64,000 nt of DNA from Perilla frutescens (Eukaryota; Streptophyta; Magnoliopsida; Lamiales; Lamiaceae): contig BRKX01000004.1 in the NCBI GenBank assembly GCA_026008535.1, positions 37,638,501 to 37,702,500 on the forward strand. The letters are read 5' to 3'. Shown in pieces: positions 11,023 through 23,706 of this stretch (position 1 is its first letter; each line of letters begins with the position of its first letter). Under the pieces are notes generated by a model that saw nothing but the letters and a program-made list of their open reading frames with translations, searched no databases and was not told the origin of the DNA. A program made the translations under genes and the position numbers.

Positions 11023-13369
11023 TGTAACGCCCCAAACTACTCCGTTTGGCCACGTCACTTAATATACAATTTATTTACATATTTTGTGTACTTGTTTTAA
11101 TATGAGCGGAAGCTTAGATCAAAATATGATACTATACATAGCACGATGAGGTAAGGCATCATAGTTTACAATATAAATTTTGTCCTATGAAGCATGCAAT
11201 CATCTAACCTATCAGGCTCATAGGCTTACACAACCCGCCCGTCTAGCACCCTAAATTAACAAACATAATATAGGGATTCATCAATATAATTCGCACATAA
11301 AAGGCTCCAAGGTCAAACGACCCGCCTTTAAGTTGTTTGGCATAGTTATCAAATTATATACATCATAACCTACAAAAGATCGGGCTATTCCCATCCCCAA
11401 TAATCATTGATCATAAAGCAAAAAGAGTGATCAATGTAATAATGATAGTAATGTAAGTATTTTTCAAAAAAAGGAGCATGCAAAAGATAAACACAAGCTT
11501 GTGGGGTTCTCTTGTGTTCACAACGCTCCTACTCGGGCTCCGACTCCTCAACCTGAAATTCATTGAATGAATGGGGTGAGTATTTAACAACATACTCAGT
11601 GGGGAACACTGTAAACAGTTATAGCTAATTGCACAAGTGAAAATATAACATATGGACTTTTCATTACATTGTGGAGACTAGTCTCAACCCCGTAGGGTCT
11701 AAACATCATGATGCCCCCGTTAATGAACATCTTTATCCCTGTAGGGATGCCCGCAGACATCCTACCCCCCAGGGAGGACATTAACGAGTCTATTATCGAT
11801 CCCGAAGGATCTCTGCCCCGAAGGGTCTCTTTGTCGACCCCGAAGGATCTCTTTCATTCACCGGTCCGAAGACCCTTCATATTTATACAATCAAAGCACA
11901 ACAATAACTATAACATTGCACGTGTTCACAGTTTAGAGTTACCCCACCTTAAAAGACGCTTTTGAATCCTTTTAACCTTGAATACTCCTTTGCCGTGCAC
12001 AAGTTGTCCTCCTCGAGCTCCAACACGTCACCTATCACCTTTTTATTCTCTTTTCAATTTAGATGTCGAGTTATACAAATAAATCATAACTTTGAGTAAA
12101 CTCATGCTATACTTTACTTTAAGGTCTTCTAACATATCCATATACACAATCATGGATATACAAGCTCATACTACGATTTTGGACTCAAAATATGCATTAA
12201 AGCTCTTTGAAGCATTTGATCGAACACATCACGGGCACACATTTAAACCACAAGCTCATGACTCATTTTAAATCCTTTAGACCCAACATTTCAAATACAA
12301 ACACCTTTATCCTAGGGCTCTAACATACATGAAACTCAACCCCATACAACCCACACAACATCTCCAAACGATTATCAACAAAATAAAGGGAAATAAGGGC
12401 AAAAATCCAAACCCTAGCAACAATGAACCATAGGAATCCAATATGACTTCACATATAGCTTCAAGGAGATAAGTAAACCATTTGTTCAAGATATCAAGCA
12501 AGGAAATCAACAAAATCGAGAATCTTCCAATTTGGATACAAACCCTAGTTCCCAAAACAACAAGGAAATGGTGTTCAATCCCCAAGAAGGAGAGGTGTAG
12601 AGGTTACCTTTGTTGATGGATGATGATGGAAGAATCTACTCCACAAAGATGAAGGATTTGTAGAGAGAAATGGAGAGGAGAATCGCCCAAGTGAAAGGAA
12701 AGTGAGAAGAAAATGAACAAGTGTTGTATTTATAGGTAGAGAATCCCCGGACCCGCGCGACCGCGCAGCCCCCGCGACCGCGGAACCCCTCTCTCGGCCC
12801 ACGCTCCCCGCGAGCGCGCAGCCCCCGCGGGCGCGCGTCCCTCGCCAGCCCCGCGGGCGCGCAGTCTCCCGCGACCGCGCACGTCCCCGCGGGCGCGCAC
12901 CTCCCGCGAGCGCGCGACATGCCAAAAATCACCCCCTTATTTTAAACGACTCCCGAACTTAAACCACTCCATTTTCCTTTAAATTTTCAAGGCACTTTTA
13001 ATACATACCGAAAAAGCAGGGGGCGTTGCCCCCTAGTCCCCCATCGGGGCGCTTCGCCCCGGTCAGCGAGACCCCCGATCAACTCAGCGTTAGGGTGTTC
13101 AAGGTATGGAAAAATATTAATTTAAATATAAACACACTCGATTATCATCACATAACTCGACAAATTTTAACATTAAACATTAACGTGTATTATACACTTA
13201 GTATAATACCACCGTGCTATGACGTATTGGCTCGAGTAAGACAACCTGCAATAAAACAACGGCATAACATACAAACATACTCACATGATTAATATTCAAC
13301 AATATTAATTCGAAATCATTTACTAAAATTATAATTTATAATTTAGCAAAAGGGGGTCGGGGTATCACA
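11023..13369 (-). mobile_element. Solo LTR of a Tekay/Del-like gypsy element
   Basis: This 2.35-kb block interrupts element A gag and is flanked by a perfect 5-bp duplication GTTCT (11018-11022 and 13370-13374). On the minus strand it begins TGTGATACCCCGACCCCC and ends GGCGTTACA. Minus orientation is supported by a TATA-like CTATAAATACAAC at about 12725-12737, followed by a pyrimidine-rich leader. No primer site or internal region is present. A CpG-dense minisatellite lies just upstream of the TATA box. Long LTRs that start this way are typical of Tekay/Del chromoviruses. The lineage is inferred. The solo-LTR call is firm. Confidence 0.85.
12750..12918. repeat. CpG-dense palindromic minisatellite
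   Basis: About eight units are built on CGCGnnCGCG (CGCGACCGCG, CGCGAGCGCG, CGCGGGCGCG), spaced by C-rich linkers. The tract is almost pure G+C inside otherwise AT-rich DNA. It gives rise to long arginine/alanine/glycine-rich spurious open frames on the minus strand. It lies directly upstream of the TATA box of the minus-strand solo LTR. Confidence 0.85.
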
Positions 13370-13374
13370 GTTCT

Positions 13375-13963
13375 ACCAAACAAAAACACCAGGCCAACTG
13401 AAGCCAAACTTCCAGTCAAGACCATCAGTTCAATCAAATCAAGTCACTCGTTCAAAGCCTCCAATTCAACAAAGACCACCAGCTCAACAAAGAATGCCCC
13501 CAAGGCAAACTGATAGATCAGCCCTCTTTAGAAAGAAAAATCAGTTTAGATCTCAAGCCTATCCTACCAAGAAGTTCAATCAGAACACCTATAGGAGAGA
13601 TCAAAGAAACTCTTTTAAACCATACCATCACTATAATGAGAACCTGCATTCCAGAAATGAACCAAAAAGGTTCAATCCAATAAACTAAAAACATACAAAG
13701 TACTGGTCTGATCATAGAACTCAAAGATCTCAAGACCAAAGCATTTTAGTTGAATTATTTTATCCAACTAACTCTCAATACAGGTATCACTCAACTGATT
13801 TAAATCAGAATATAAGAGTTGAGAGAAAATCTAAACTGATCAGGCGATCCAAGTCAGTTGGATCTCTGAATGATAAAAAGCCAAAAGTTTGGCAAGTTTG
13901 GATTCCAAAGAACTTGATGTATCAACAAGGACCCGATATGAAACGGGTCCCTAAATGCTAATC
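13375..13963 (+). pseudogene. Element A gag, C-terminal continuation
   Basis: After the solo LTR the coding sequence resumes with a glutamine-, proline- and arginine-rich basic tail (for example RMPPRQTDRSALF near 13490), then KVWQVWIPKNL near 13890. The frame ends with KRVPKC and a TAG at about 13961. Stops at 13686 and other points break it. The tail resembles the basic linker between SIRE capsid/nucleocapsid and protease. Confidence 0.75.
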
Positions 13964-15590
13964 CTTGTTTTTACAGGACAAGAGCATCCTATCTATGAAG
14001 AAAGCCAAAGACATATGATATCTAGATAGCGGGTGCTCCAAGCACATGACCGGAGATAGAGAAGAGCTCGACGGTTATGAAAAAGTCAAAGGTCCACTTG
14101 TCACATTTGGAGACAACTCCAAAAGTCGAACCATTGGAGAAGGGTTCATGGTCAAGGGAAAAGTGGTAGTAAATGGAGTCTCCCACGTGGATGGACTAAA
14201 ACATAAACTACTCAGCATCAGTCAGCTATGCGACAATGGCTACTCAGTTGACTTCACTAAAGACTCCTGCAGTATAAGAGACAAGTCAACTGGAGTAATT
14301 CTTCTCACTGGCATAAGAAGAGGCAACATGTATATTGTTGACTGGTCAACCGGCTACTCGGAAGCTTGCTTTCTTTCAAAAAGATTAACTGAGGCAAGCT
14401 GGCTATTGCATCGACGACTGAACCACCTCAACTTCAAAACAATCAACTACCTAGCGAAGAAAGAGCTAGTTGAGGGGCTTCCCAAGGAGATATATAAGAA
14501 AACAAGTGTATGTGGACCATGCCAAAAAAGGAAAGCAAGTGAAGTCATCCTTCAAGAATAAGAGTCATCCACTAGGCACAACTGATTGCCTCCAACTGCT
14601 ACATATGGATCTGTTTGGTCCAGTCAGACCACAGACACCAAAAGGCAAAAGATTCACTCTTGTAGTAGTGGATGATTTCTCAAGATATACGTGGGTGGAA
14701 TTCTTGAGAAGCAAAGATGAAACTTACGACAAGCTAACGGCGTTGATCAGAAGGCTACAAACTAAAAACGAAAGATCAGTTCAAAGAATTAGCTCCGACA
14801 ATGGAATTGAATTTATGAATCAACAAATGATCAGTTTTCTCAACCAGCTTGGAATCACTCATGAACACTCAGCTGCAAGAACTCTTCAACAAAATGGTGT
14901 AGCCGAACGCGTAACCGGACACTCAAAGAAGCAGCTCGAGCAATGGTAGCTGCCAACATAGCTGAATGTTACTAAGCTGAAGCAGTAAACACAGCTTGCC
15001 ATACTCAAAATCGAAGTGCCATTGTAGCCGCACATGAAAAAATACCCTATGAGCTGTATAAGGGTCATAAGCCTTCTATCTCATATTTTAAAATACTTGG
15101 CTGTAAATGTTATATTCACAACAATGGCAAGACTCAATTGAAAGCCTTTAGTGCCAAAGCTGATGAGGGAATATTTCTTGGGTATAACTCTCCTCATGCA
15201 CAAGCTTACAGAGTGTTCAATAAATGAACTATTGTTGTGGAAATAACATGTCATGTGGTATTTGATGAATTTGCTAATGAGTACAGGAATAAAGAAAGAA
15301 TAGACACATCAGTTCAAGTACTACCTAGTGAAACTGAGAACTCGCAGGACTATGTGGATAACATTGTTCTAGAGCGGCTTGAAGTTTCACTAGAAGAAGG
15401 TAATGAAACTGGTACCAAATCAGTTGTAAACAACTTTGTCAATGAAGACACAAATCGTGTTGAGACCATAAACCCCACAACTGAAACAGGGGGAAGAACT
15501 GATGAAAATGCCGAACCAACTAATGTAAGGGCGATTGATGATGTCACTACAGAAGAACCAGCTGAAGCTATCTTGCCCAAATGGCTCTGA
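13964..15590 (+). pseudogene. Element A pol: protease and integrase
   Basis: The protease active site YLDSGCSKHMTGD lies near 14020-14058. A stop replaces the tryptophan usual just before it. The pre-integrase domain follows (LLHRRLNHLNFKTINYLAKK, 14405-14465, and CGPCQKRK). The integrase core has all three acidic positions: LLHMDLFGP (14597), SSDNGIEF (14790) and NGVAERV (14893). A frame change occurs near 14550 and again after 14950. Downstream the linker 15237-15590 is acidic and poorly conserved. Copia order is kept (integrase before RT). Broken, so not functional. Confidence 0.88.
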
Positions 15591-17273
15591 AGCCATCCAA
15601 CTGACAAGATAGTTGGTGACCTAAGAAGTCGAGTTCAAACCAGAAGTTCAACTGAGCATGCATTGTTCACATGCTTCATATCTCAAACTGAATCGGCAAA
15701 CGTCAAAGAAGCCTTAGAAGATTCAGAATGGATCATGGCCATACAAGAAGAACTGAATCAGTTCACTAGAAATGACGTATGGTTTCTTGTTGATAGACTA
15801 AAAACCTAGAAGGTCATTGGTACAAAATGGGTTTTTCACAACAAACTGGATGAACAAGGAGTGATCACAAGGAACAAAGTTAGACTGGTAGCCAAAGGCT
15901 ACTCACAAAGTGAAGGGATTGACTTTGATGAGACATTTGCACCAGTTGCAAGATTGGAAGCCATCAGACTGTTCCTAGCCTATGCAGCTCACTTCAATTT
16001 CACAGTCTACCAAATAGATGTCAAGAGTGCTTTTCTTCAAGGAATGCTCAAGGAGGACGTGTATGTCGAGCAACCGCCAGGCTTTGAAATTGGTGATCAA
16101 GTCTTCAAACTGAAGAAAGCCCTCTATGGATTGAAAGAAGCTCCTAGAGCATGGTATGAAACTCTCACAACATTCTTGCTGAAAAATGGATTTCATAAGG
16201 GAGTCATTGATCGAACTCTATTCCGAATAGAACGATCAAACGAGATCTTAATGGTTCAAATTTATGTGGATGACATAATTTTTGGATCAAAATGTAAAGA
16301 TATATGCACACGATTCGCTCAACTAATGCAAAGAGAATTTGAGATGAGCATGATGGGAGAAATGACATTCTTCCTAGGACTCCAAGTTAAGCATCTAAAA
16401 GATGGGATCTTTATCAGCCAGGCCAAATACACCAAGGAGCTAGTCAAGAAGTTTGGAGTTAATTAAGGAAAAACTCTCAAGATTCCAATGAATACTTTAG
16501 TTCAGCTAACTCTTGATGAAGAAGGAGAATCAGTTAGCCAAACATATTACAGAGGAATCATTAGGTCGGTACTTTACTTAACAGCTAGCCAACTAGACAT
16601 CTCTTATTCAGTCGGTCTATGCGCACGGTTTCAAGCTAACCTAAAGAAAAGTCATCTTGAAGCAGCAAAGAGGATTATCAAATATCTCAAAGGAACCATA
16701 AATCTTGGGTTATGGTATCCCAGAGATGACAGTTTGAGTCTAATTGGGTATTCAGATTCAGACTTTGGTAGATGCAAGATCGACAGAAAAAGCACTAGTG
16801 GAACATATCAGTTTCTGGGAAGTAAACTGATATCCTGGTTTAGCAAGAAGCAGCACTCAGTTGCCACGTCAACAACTGAAGCAGAATATGTAGCTGCTGG
16901 AAGCTACTATGCTCAGATACTCTGGATGAAGCAACAGTTGAAGGACTACAAAGTCGAAACTGAAGAAGTACCTATCTACTGTGACAACAATAGTGCAATT
17001 GTAATATCTCAGAATCCAGTTCTACATTCAAGAACCAAGCACATTGACATAAGACATCACTTCATCAGAGATCACATCGAGAAGAAAGACATATGCATCA
17101 AATATGTCAACACTGAGAAGCAAATAGCTGACATCTTCACAAAACCACTGCCTGAAGCAAGGTTTATGGAGCTATTCATACAATTGGGATTACTTGAGCT
17201 AGCATCAAAAGATGAAGATGATCAACTGGAAGAAAATGGCCAAGGAATTACTCTAGCTGAAGAGAGGAATTGA
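15591..17273 (+). pseudogene. Element A pol: reverse transcriptase and RNase H
   Basis: The copia RT begins near 15700. It shows RLVAKGYSQSEGIDFDETFAP-type sequence from 15880, QIDVKSAFLQG (16008), KALYGLKEAPRAWYE (16115) and the catalytic IYVDDIIFGSK (16261). RNase H covers 16735-17200 with GYSDSDFG, STTEAEYVA, YCDNNSAI, RTKHIDIRHHFIRD and DIFTKPLPE. Stops fall in the linker (near 15808 and at 16464). The span 15861-17273 otherwise stays in one frame. The gene would copy the element RNA into DNA inside particles. Confidence 0.92.
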
Positions 17274-17830
17274 ACTGAAAAGCTTTAACTCATCAGAACA
17301 AGCAGCTCATAATTGAAAAAGTCATAAAACTGATCAGTTGGACATATAAACTATCAGTTTAAGATTAAGCAAGAAGTTGTGGAGGGAAAGTGAACTAGAG
17401 TTGATCAGTTTACCCTATCAACTCAACTAAATCATCAGTTCATTTGCTCAAACTGATGATCCAGTCAGTTATGAAGAACATACCAGCTGCAAACTCATCA
17501 AACTGATGGAGAAATGAAAGGAACTAGCTTCAACTCAACAAGGAAACATCAGTTCAAGAACCAACTAAAGGAAAGCAGCAGAACTGAAGGATCAACTAAA
17601 CTGAGAAACAGCTGAATCAAGAGTTCAAGCAGTTGAGGAAGTGAGGAACTGATAAGAAAACATCTAAGTTGGAACTGTTCAACATGGAGATCATCAGCGA
17701 CAGTCGAAACCAACTGATGACGTAATCAGTTTCAAGCCAAGAGGAAGCGACAAGAGAGAAACAGATAAGTTCAAATCTTTCAATAGTAGGAATGGTAAAA
17801 AAATGTGTCACTCAAATATTACCATTGAAC

Positions 17831-17852
17831 TTTCTCTCTCTCTCTCTCTCTC
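17831..17852. repeat. CT microsatellite
   Basis: A run of CT dinucleotides of about 22 bases lies in the spacer between RNase H and the first env-like gene of element A. Such runs are common in plant leaders. A TATA-like CCTATAAAAAGG follows at about 17969. Confidence 0.9.
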
Positions 17853-18158
17853 CTCATTTATCCCCAACGGATAGAAATGAAAGGCCAATCGATGTGTCGA
17901 TTGAATCAATCCGACCGTTGAACTTGGGCATACGAAGCGACACAATCATTGGATGAACTTCATCATCTCCTATAAAAAGGATGGCTGAATTCCCATTTTC
18001 ACTTTTACCGATCCAAAGTTCATTAAAGAATTAAAGTCGTTCTCTTTCTTCATCTCTTGAAACTGTTCTGCAAAATTACGAAAGCAAAAAAAAAATTCAG
18101 TTCTGCAATTCAGTCAAAACCAGATTGTCCTTTTTGAACCATTCATCTAAAGAACTCC

Positions 18159-20770
18159 ATGGCTGATAGATGCACACCAACTGTTCGATGAAAGTTCGAT
18201 TTCAAGAGAACTAGTGAATCTTCACAAAAATTCCGAACGAATCTCTACAGAGACAAGTTCCTAGATCTAGTTACTTATAGAGAAAGGTGCTCAGATTCTT
18301 CTCTCTGTAACTCACTGATCACGAAGATAGAGCAAAATGGATTAAAGAGTTTCACGAAAGATTATCCATCAAAGATCTATCCAGAACCCGTAGTTGAGTT
18401 CTACTTAAACTCAAAAGGTTACGACGACAGAATAGTAACTGAAGTTCGTGGAGTTAAACTAATAATAACTCCAGAACTGCTCGGAAGATTATTTAAACTT
18501 CCCACTACTGGAACACGATTACAAGATGTAGAAGTTGATCAAGAGAAAGCCTATCATCAATGGAAGCGAGTGGAATGCGCAGATCCTTATAAAAGCAGTA
18601 CACTCATGTCCTGCTTCCAAGAAGAATACAGAATTCTAGCATCAGTTGCAGCTAGAATAATTACTGGGACGACTGAGAGCCATTCAGAGATGTCAGAGCA
18701 CAAGTATAAAGTCCGTGCAGCAATCATCAGAAGCATCAACGTAAACTGGGCTCAGTACTTCTTTGAGCAAATAAAGAAATATGTCGACATTGTTGAAAAA
18801 CACTAGACAGTAACTGAGTTCCATCAGAAGATGTGCTACCCCTGCAGGATAAGTAGCATATTGGAGACCATTCTTAACTCCATGTTAGAAGAAACTGACA
18901 CGTTGATGATCGATAAGCTGGATTTTATACCAGCAACTAGGAGAAGGCAACCAGCTGCAAAGTCTATAAAAATCAAAAGTAGTCAGCCAACTGCTGCCTT
19001 CTCAAAGAGAGCAGAGGAGCCTGCAAAAAGAAAAGGCAAGGAGATTGCTACTGAAATACCTCAAGAGGACTCCGACTCGGACGACAATGTTCCAATAAGT
19101 CAAATGATTGGAACCTCAATCAAAGCTAAGCCTCTGCGACAAGTTCGATGTGGATCAACTATTGATTCACCTGAAGAAGAGATCTTTGCTAGGCCAGTTC
19201 AGGCCAAGGAAAAAACTGGCAGATCAAAGAAGAAGCCCACAGCAGTCCAACTAAAAGGGAAGAAGAAGAAATCAGGATCTCTACCCCTTCCAAAACTGCC
19301 TCCTTATAACATCCAGGTGTTTGATGTGGCACCAGTTGAAGGAGATGAAATTTTGCCTTACAGGGGAGTTCCACCAAAGGGTACATGAGCTGACTTTTTC
19401 AGAACTGCGTGCCCCCCGATGAGAGAGACTGAAGAGAACATAAGAGCTCTATCAAGAGCTGAAATTGTCAAGAGCTGGGCTGATGAACAAGTGCAGAAGT
19501 TCATAGCTGAAAACTTTATTGAAGATGTGATTGGCATGGCTACTCTGTATGCAGCTCTATCAAGGTATGTCTACTGGTACCTTTGGAGACACTGCTTCAA
19601 CTCTGAAGCCCATTTCTCCTAACTGCTCTACATGGGATGAGCTTCTGGAAAAGGGAAGAGAGGTGGAGCATGTAATGGACTGGACAAGAGACTCCTGAGC
19701 AAAATCCAATCATTACCTTAAAGAGAATGCTTGCCATTCGAAGGAACCACCCACACCCAGAACAACAAACTTTGTTGGACGTGATGAATGATTTACTCAA
19801 ATGGGCCAACATCAGACTGCCACCTCTACAAACTCAAGCTGAACAGCAACACAGGAAAAATCCTCAAGTTCAACAGCACTGGTTGCTCAAGGAACTGCTT
19901 AACCTCAGACAGCAACAGCTTCGGCAGACTCAGAACCAGTTTAACAAAGAAGCTCAAAGCAGTCAACAAGGGGCTTAAACTGCTGCAGCTTACAGCACAA
20001 GTCAAACTGTCATAGCATTTGTGGCTAGGCAGTTAACATTTGAAGAATCCCCTCAACCAGATCACATCATCATTGATCTCCTTGATGATTCCACTAAGGT
20101 GCAAGTTGTTGACGAGTGAACCGCCAGCGATCTGGAGTTTGAAGAAATGCTTAAATCTCCTATTCCACCAGTTCTTCCAAGTGATGAAGAGTCAGAGAAG
20201 TCAACAGAGAAGGCTCAATTGTTTGAGTCAACTGAATCCAAAACTGCTCCTCCCCAAGAGTCAACTCCAGGGACAGCAAAGTCTGACCAGCCAGTTGTAC
20301 AGTCAGCTCAAGTCAATGATCAACCTGCCTATCACGGTACACTAGCACTAACTGTGTACTTTGATCCAGTTCAAAGGGCTCTTCAAGCTGAAGCCCAAGC
20401 TGTTGCACTGGAAACTTCACCAGAGCCAAGCTATGATGAATCAATTAATATGGAGAAAGCTGTACAATCCCACACAATTCCATGTAAGGAACTAATTGGA
20501 ATTGAAGCAGGAGAGGAAGCTAACTCAAGAGCAGTTCAGTTCGATGCTCAACCTAGCAATTCAATAATCCAGCTCCCTCCTTATTATGAAGAACTAATCC
20601 ACACCCTGCAGCAACAGGTTAAACTGCATACTGAGCAGATCCAGCAGTTGCAAGCTCATCCAAGACTCCAGTCAGCTGAAACTGAGTCATTAAGTAGCGA
20701 TGAGGATGAGGAAAAGGACATCACTGAACCGCTTGCCAAAAGGAGGAAAACTGATCACAAGAAGGACTAA
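18159..20770 (+). pseudogene. Element A env-like gene 1 of 3
   Basis: Starts at ATG 18159, with a TATA-like CCTATAAAAAGG 190 bp upstream. Module 1 (18200-18800) contains RGVKLIITPELLGRLFKLP and NWAQYFFEQIK, resembling the plant transposon/envelope-like domain of SIRE and Athila. A lysine-rich linker follows, then module 2 (19390-19620) with CPPMRETEENI and YVYWYLWRH. A glutamine-rich tail shifts frame and ends in a basic segment (KRRKTDHKKD, 20770). Stops at about 18189, 18804, 19386 and 19620 and a shift before 20147 disable it. No signal peptide or membrane segment is evident, so an envelope role is doubtful. Modules 1 and 2 recur in the next two genes. Confidence 0.7.
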
Positions 20771-20842
20771 GTGGCTGATCAAGTTGAAACTGATTAGAAA
20801 AGCCCTAATTTTACTTCTTGTTATTCAGTTTGTAATTATTAA

Positions 20843-20845
20843 TTG

Positions 20846-20873
<28 letters not shown>
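20843..20873. repeat. TA microsatellite
   Basis: About 15 TA dinucleotides lie between env-like genes 1 and 2 of element A, about 70 bp after the end of gene 1. Confidence 0.95.
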
Positions 20874-20876
<3 letters not shown>

Positions 20877-21152
20877 TTATCTTTTTGATTTCAAATAAAT
20901 GTCGAGCTTCACATTTATTTTGAAAATTTTGACCGTTGCAAGATAATGACACGTGTTAAAGTCATTAAATGCCAACGGCTAAAAGAGGCCAGGGGCTTGT
21001 ACCATTCCAACCATCAGATCTATGAGCCTGTCCAAACACTCATAAAAAGTCTCCCCTTTCAAGCCTCTCAAAAAGCCTCCTCCTCCTAAAATATCAAAAA
21101 ACTCTCTCTCTCAAAGATCTTGAAATTCCCAAAATCTCAGCCAACCCCAAAG

Positions 21153-22900
21153 ATGGCCGAATTATCTAGATCCTCAAATTCCTTCAAAGAGCAACTTATG
21201 AGAGATAAATTCCTTGATAGGAAGAAATTTCAATTGATTCTAGATAAATCAAACAATCAAATCCTTCTGTCAAATCTTCAAAAGACAGAAATTCTTTACT
21301 ACCTGGAAACACCACCAAAGTTCTTTAGACAAAATTTGATGAGTGAATTTTTGTTTCAAGTAAACTTGTCTGCAGATGGGAAGATAGTATCATTAGTGAT
21401 TCAAGGACGACCACTTCAAATCACTGAAAGAACAATTGTAGAAGTGTTCCAACTTCTACAAGAAGGCTCATCCGTTCAAGAACTAAAGGAATCTGCAGAA
21501 GCATACTGGAAAGAATGGAAAACTTCCAGCTACAACAAGCAATTCAATTTTGCAACAACTAAAACTGATCTGAAGCCCGAGTATGGTATTCTACTCGATA
21601 TAATGAACAAGATGTTGTTCGGGGCCATTAGAAGCCTGAGTCAACTCACCCAAGAGAGATACAAGGTTATGATTCACCTTGCTGAAGGGCGACAAACAAA
21701 CTGGGCAGAATTTGTCTTTCAACAATTCAAGCCTCAAGTCATCAAGGCCTCTGATTTAAAGAAATCTGGCAAATTTGAGTCCAAGGTAGGACTTGTTCTA
21801 AAAATGAGCAAAATGCTTGAAGACCTGCTGAAACTTCCAAGTGATGAAGCACTACCAGTTCTTATTTCTGACTGGATTCCCAAGAAAGGAACTGCCCATC
21901 TTCAGTCACTAAGGAAAAAAAGAAAAGCCAAGGCAAAGACAAGCAACTGCACTTCAAGAAACTCAACTGCCAATGCCGTTCATTCTCCAAAATAAATAAC
22001 GGATCACCTGTTGATTTCCAGATTTGCTCTGATCCAGATGAGCTTATTCCATTCATTGGAATCCTTAATCCGAACTATGGAGCGGACTATTTCAAAAGCA
22101 CATGCCCTCCTCTCCAGCTGACTGAAGAAAATATTTGCACTTTTTATAGTGGTGAATATGCAGTCAAAGATGCACAAAAGGAAGTGACCAATCTCCTTTC
22201 CACTCACTTTGCTTTCGTTGCACAACGTAACCAAGAGTTGTTCAAACAACTCCACCGATATTTCTATTGGTACAACTGGAGACACTCCATGTCCATCCAA
22301 TCACATTTCTTGCTAACTACCTTTCATGGCATGAGCTACTGGCAACGTGAAGAAACTTGGAGTATTAAATGGATAGGATCGTCAAATCCATTTCCTCCAA
22401 CCATTGTGCAAGTCCAGGACATCATGAACCACCGACTTGTCAACAAAATTCCAGCAACTGCCTTGTTAGCTGAATTCAAAACCAGCATCATGCCTAAAGG
22501 AGTTGTGGTTGCAAATCAATCAGTCAACTGCCCAACTGGCTTGCTTTGCCGTAAACTGAACTTTGATAATTTATCAAGTCAGTCAGCTGAGCCATCACGA
22601 TGAACTCCAACTACCACAGCAAGGATAGAGCCACATCTATCAAATACTGAAGTCGTGGCTCCTCAGAAGAATCCAAGGCATGAAGAGAGTGACAGTGATG
22701 ATGAGGATACTGCCACATTACCAAGTCTTCTATCCAAGAGCTATGTCACTCCCCTACTAACATCCAACTCAAAAGGCGTGCAGTTGATTGTGGAGAATGA
22801 TCAGTTCAGATCGCCACCAAAGGGGACTTCACAATCCCTCCACCAAAGAATGAAAAACTCATCAGTTGCCGTTCAGCAGTTTCACCAAACCTAGAGGACA
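21153..22900 (+). pseudogene. Element A env-like gene 2 of 3
   Basis: ATG 21153 (MAELSRSSNSFKEQLMRDKF) opens a frame to 21995. Module 1 has VIQGRPLQITERTIVEVFQL, a conserved SQLTQERYKVMIHLAEGR and NWAEFVFQQFK. These match gene 1 (HKYKVRAAI, NWAQYFFEQIK) in order and spacing. After a frame change near 21995 module 2 follows (CPPLQLTEENI at 22105-22137, YFYWYNWRHSM at 22258), ending in a serine-rich acidic tail with stops near 22600 and 22890. A TATA-like CATAAAAAG lies near 21040. Its first open part, 281 codons, is the best preserved piece of the three genes. Function unknown. Confidence 0.7.
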
Positions 22901-23706
22901 GCCAGGCCCTCGCCGTCAAAGAACAGAACTGGACATGTATCTACATCAAAGCAATCAAACTGCTCGAAAGGAAGTAGGGGAACTAGTCCAGCGCGGCCTT
23001 TCAAAAAGAGGAAACTAACTCAAGCAAGTCTAGCAGCTGACCAAACAAACTGATCAGTTCAAATCAGTTAGAGCTTCAGTCAGCTCATCAGCAACAACTG
23101 GCACCAAGATGAAACTGATCATCCAACTGCTGAATCGTCAAGCCAATCAGTTAGACGGTATCCCAACTGACTCCGGATAAGTTTTTCTAATCATCTCAAG
23201 CTTATCATAATTAAATTGTTACCATTATGATTATAAAATTTCATATATTATATTCAACGGCTGCAATTTTAAAATAGACTTCTCTCTCACAAGTTGCCAT
23301 TAATATCTCTGCATCACTATTAAGTAATTTCTTCAAAGAAACAAACAGAAATACATTTTTCTAATGAGATATAAATAGAAAAATCTGCAGAAAATATTTG
23401 GCTATTTATGGCAACTACCTCATTTTCAAAATAACTCCATCTCAGCCACATGATCATAAAGCTGAATCACAATCGAACGGTTGGGATGCATATATCATTA
23501 ATTCAGCTAATCATCCATCAAGTCGGACAACTGATCAGCTAAGAGAAGCACTTAAGTGTCCTCGATCAATGCATGCTATGCTGAATATATTTATGCAAGG
23601 AGATGGAGACTCCGATCATCTGCAAACTCAATCTCCTCCTTGCTTTGATTACTTGGAAACTCTCTTTTCACACTTGCATATCTAACAACACCATCTTTTT
23701 GCAGAA

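Noticed and set aside
12575..12932. Arginine-, alanine- and glycine-rich minus-strand open frames
   Set aside because: They are translations of the CGCGnnCGCG minisatellite and end where it ends; no domain and no start context.
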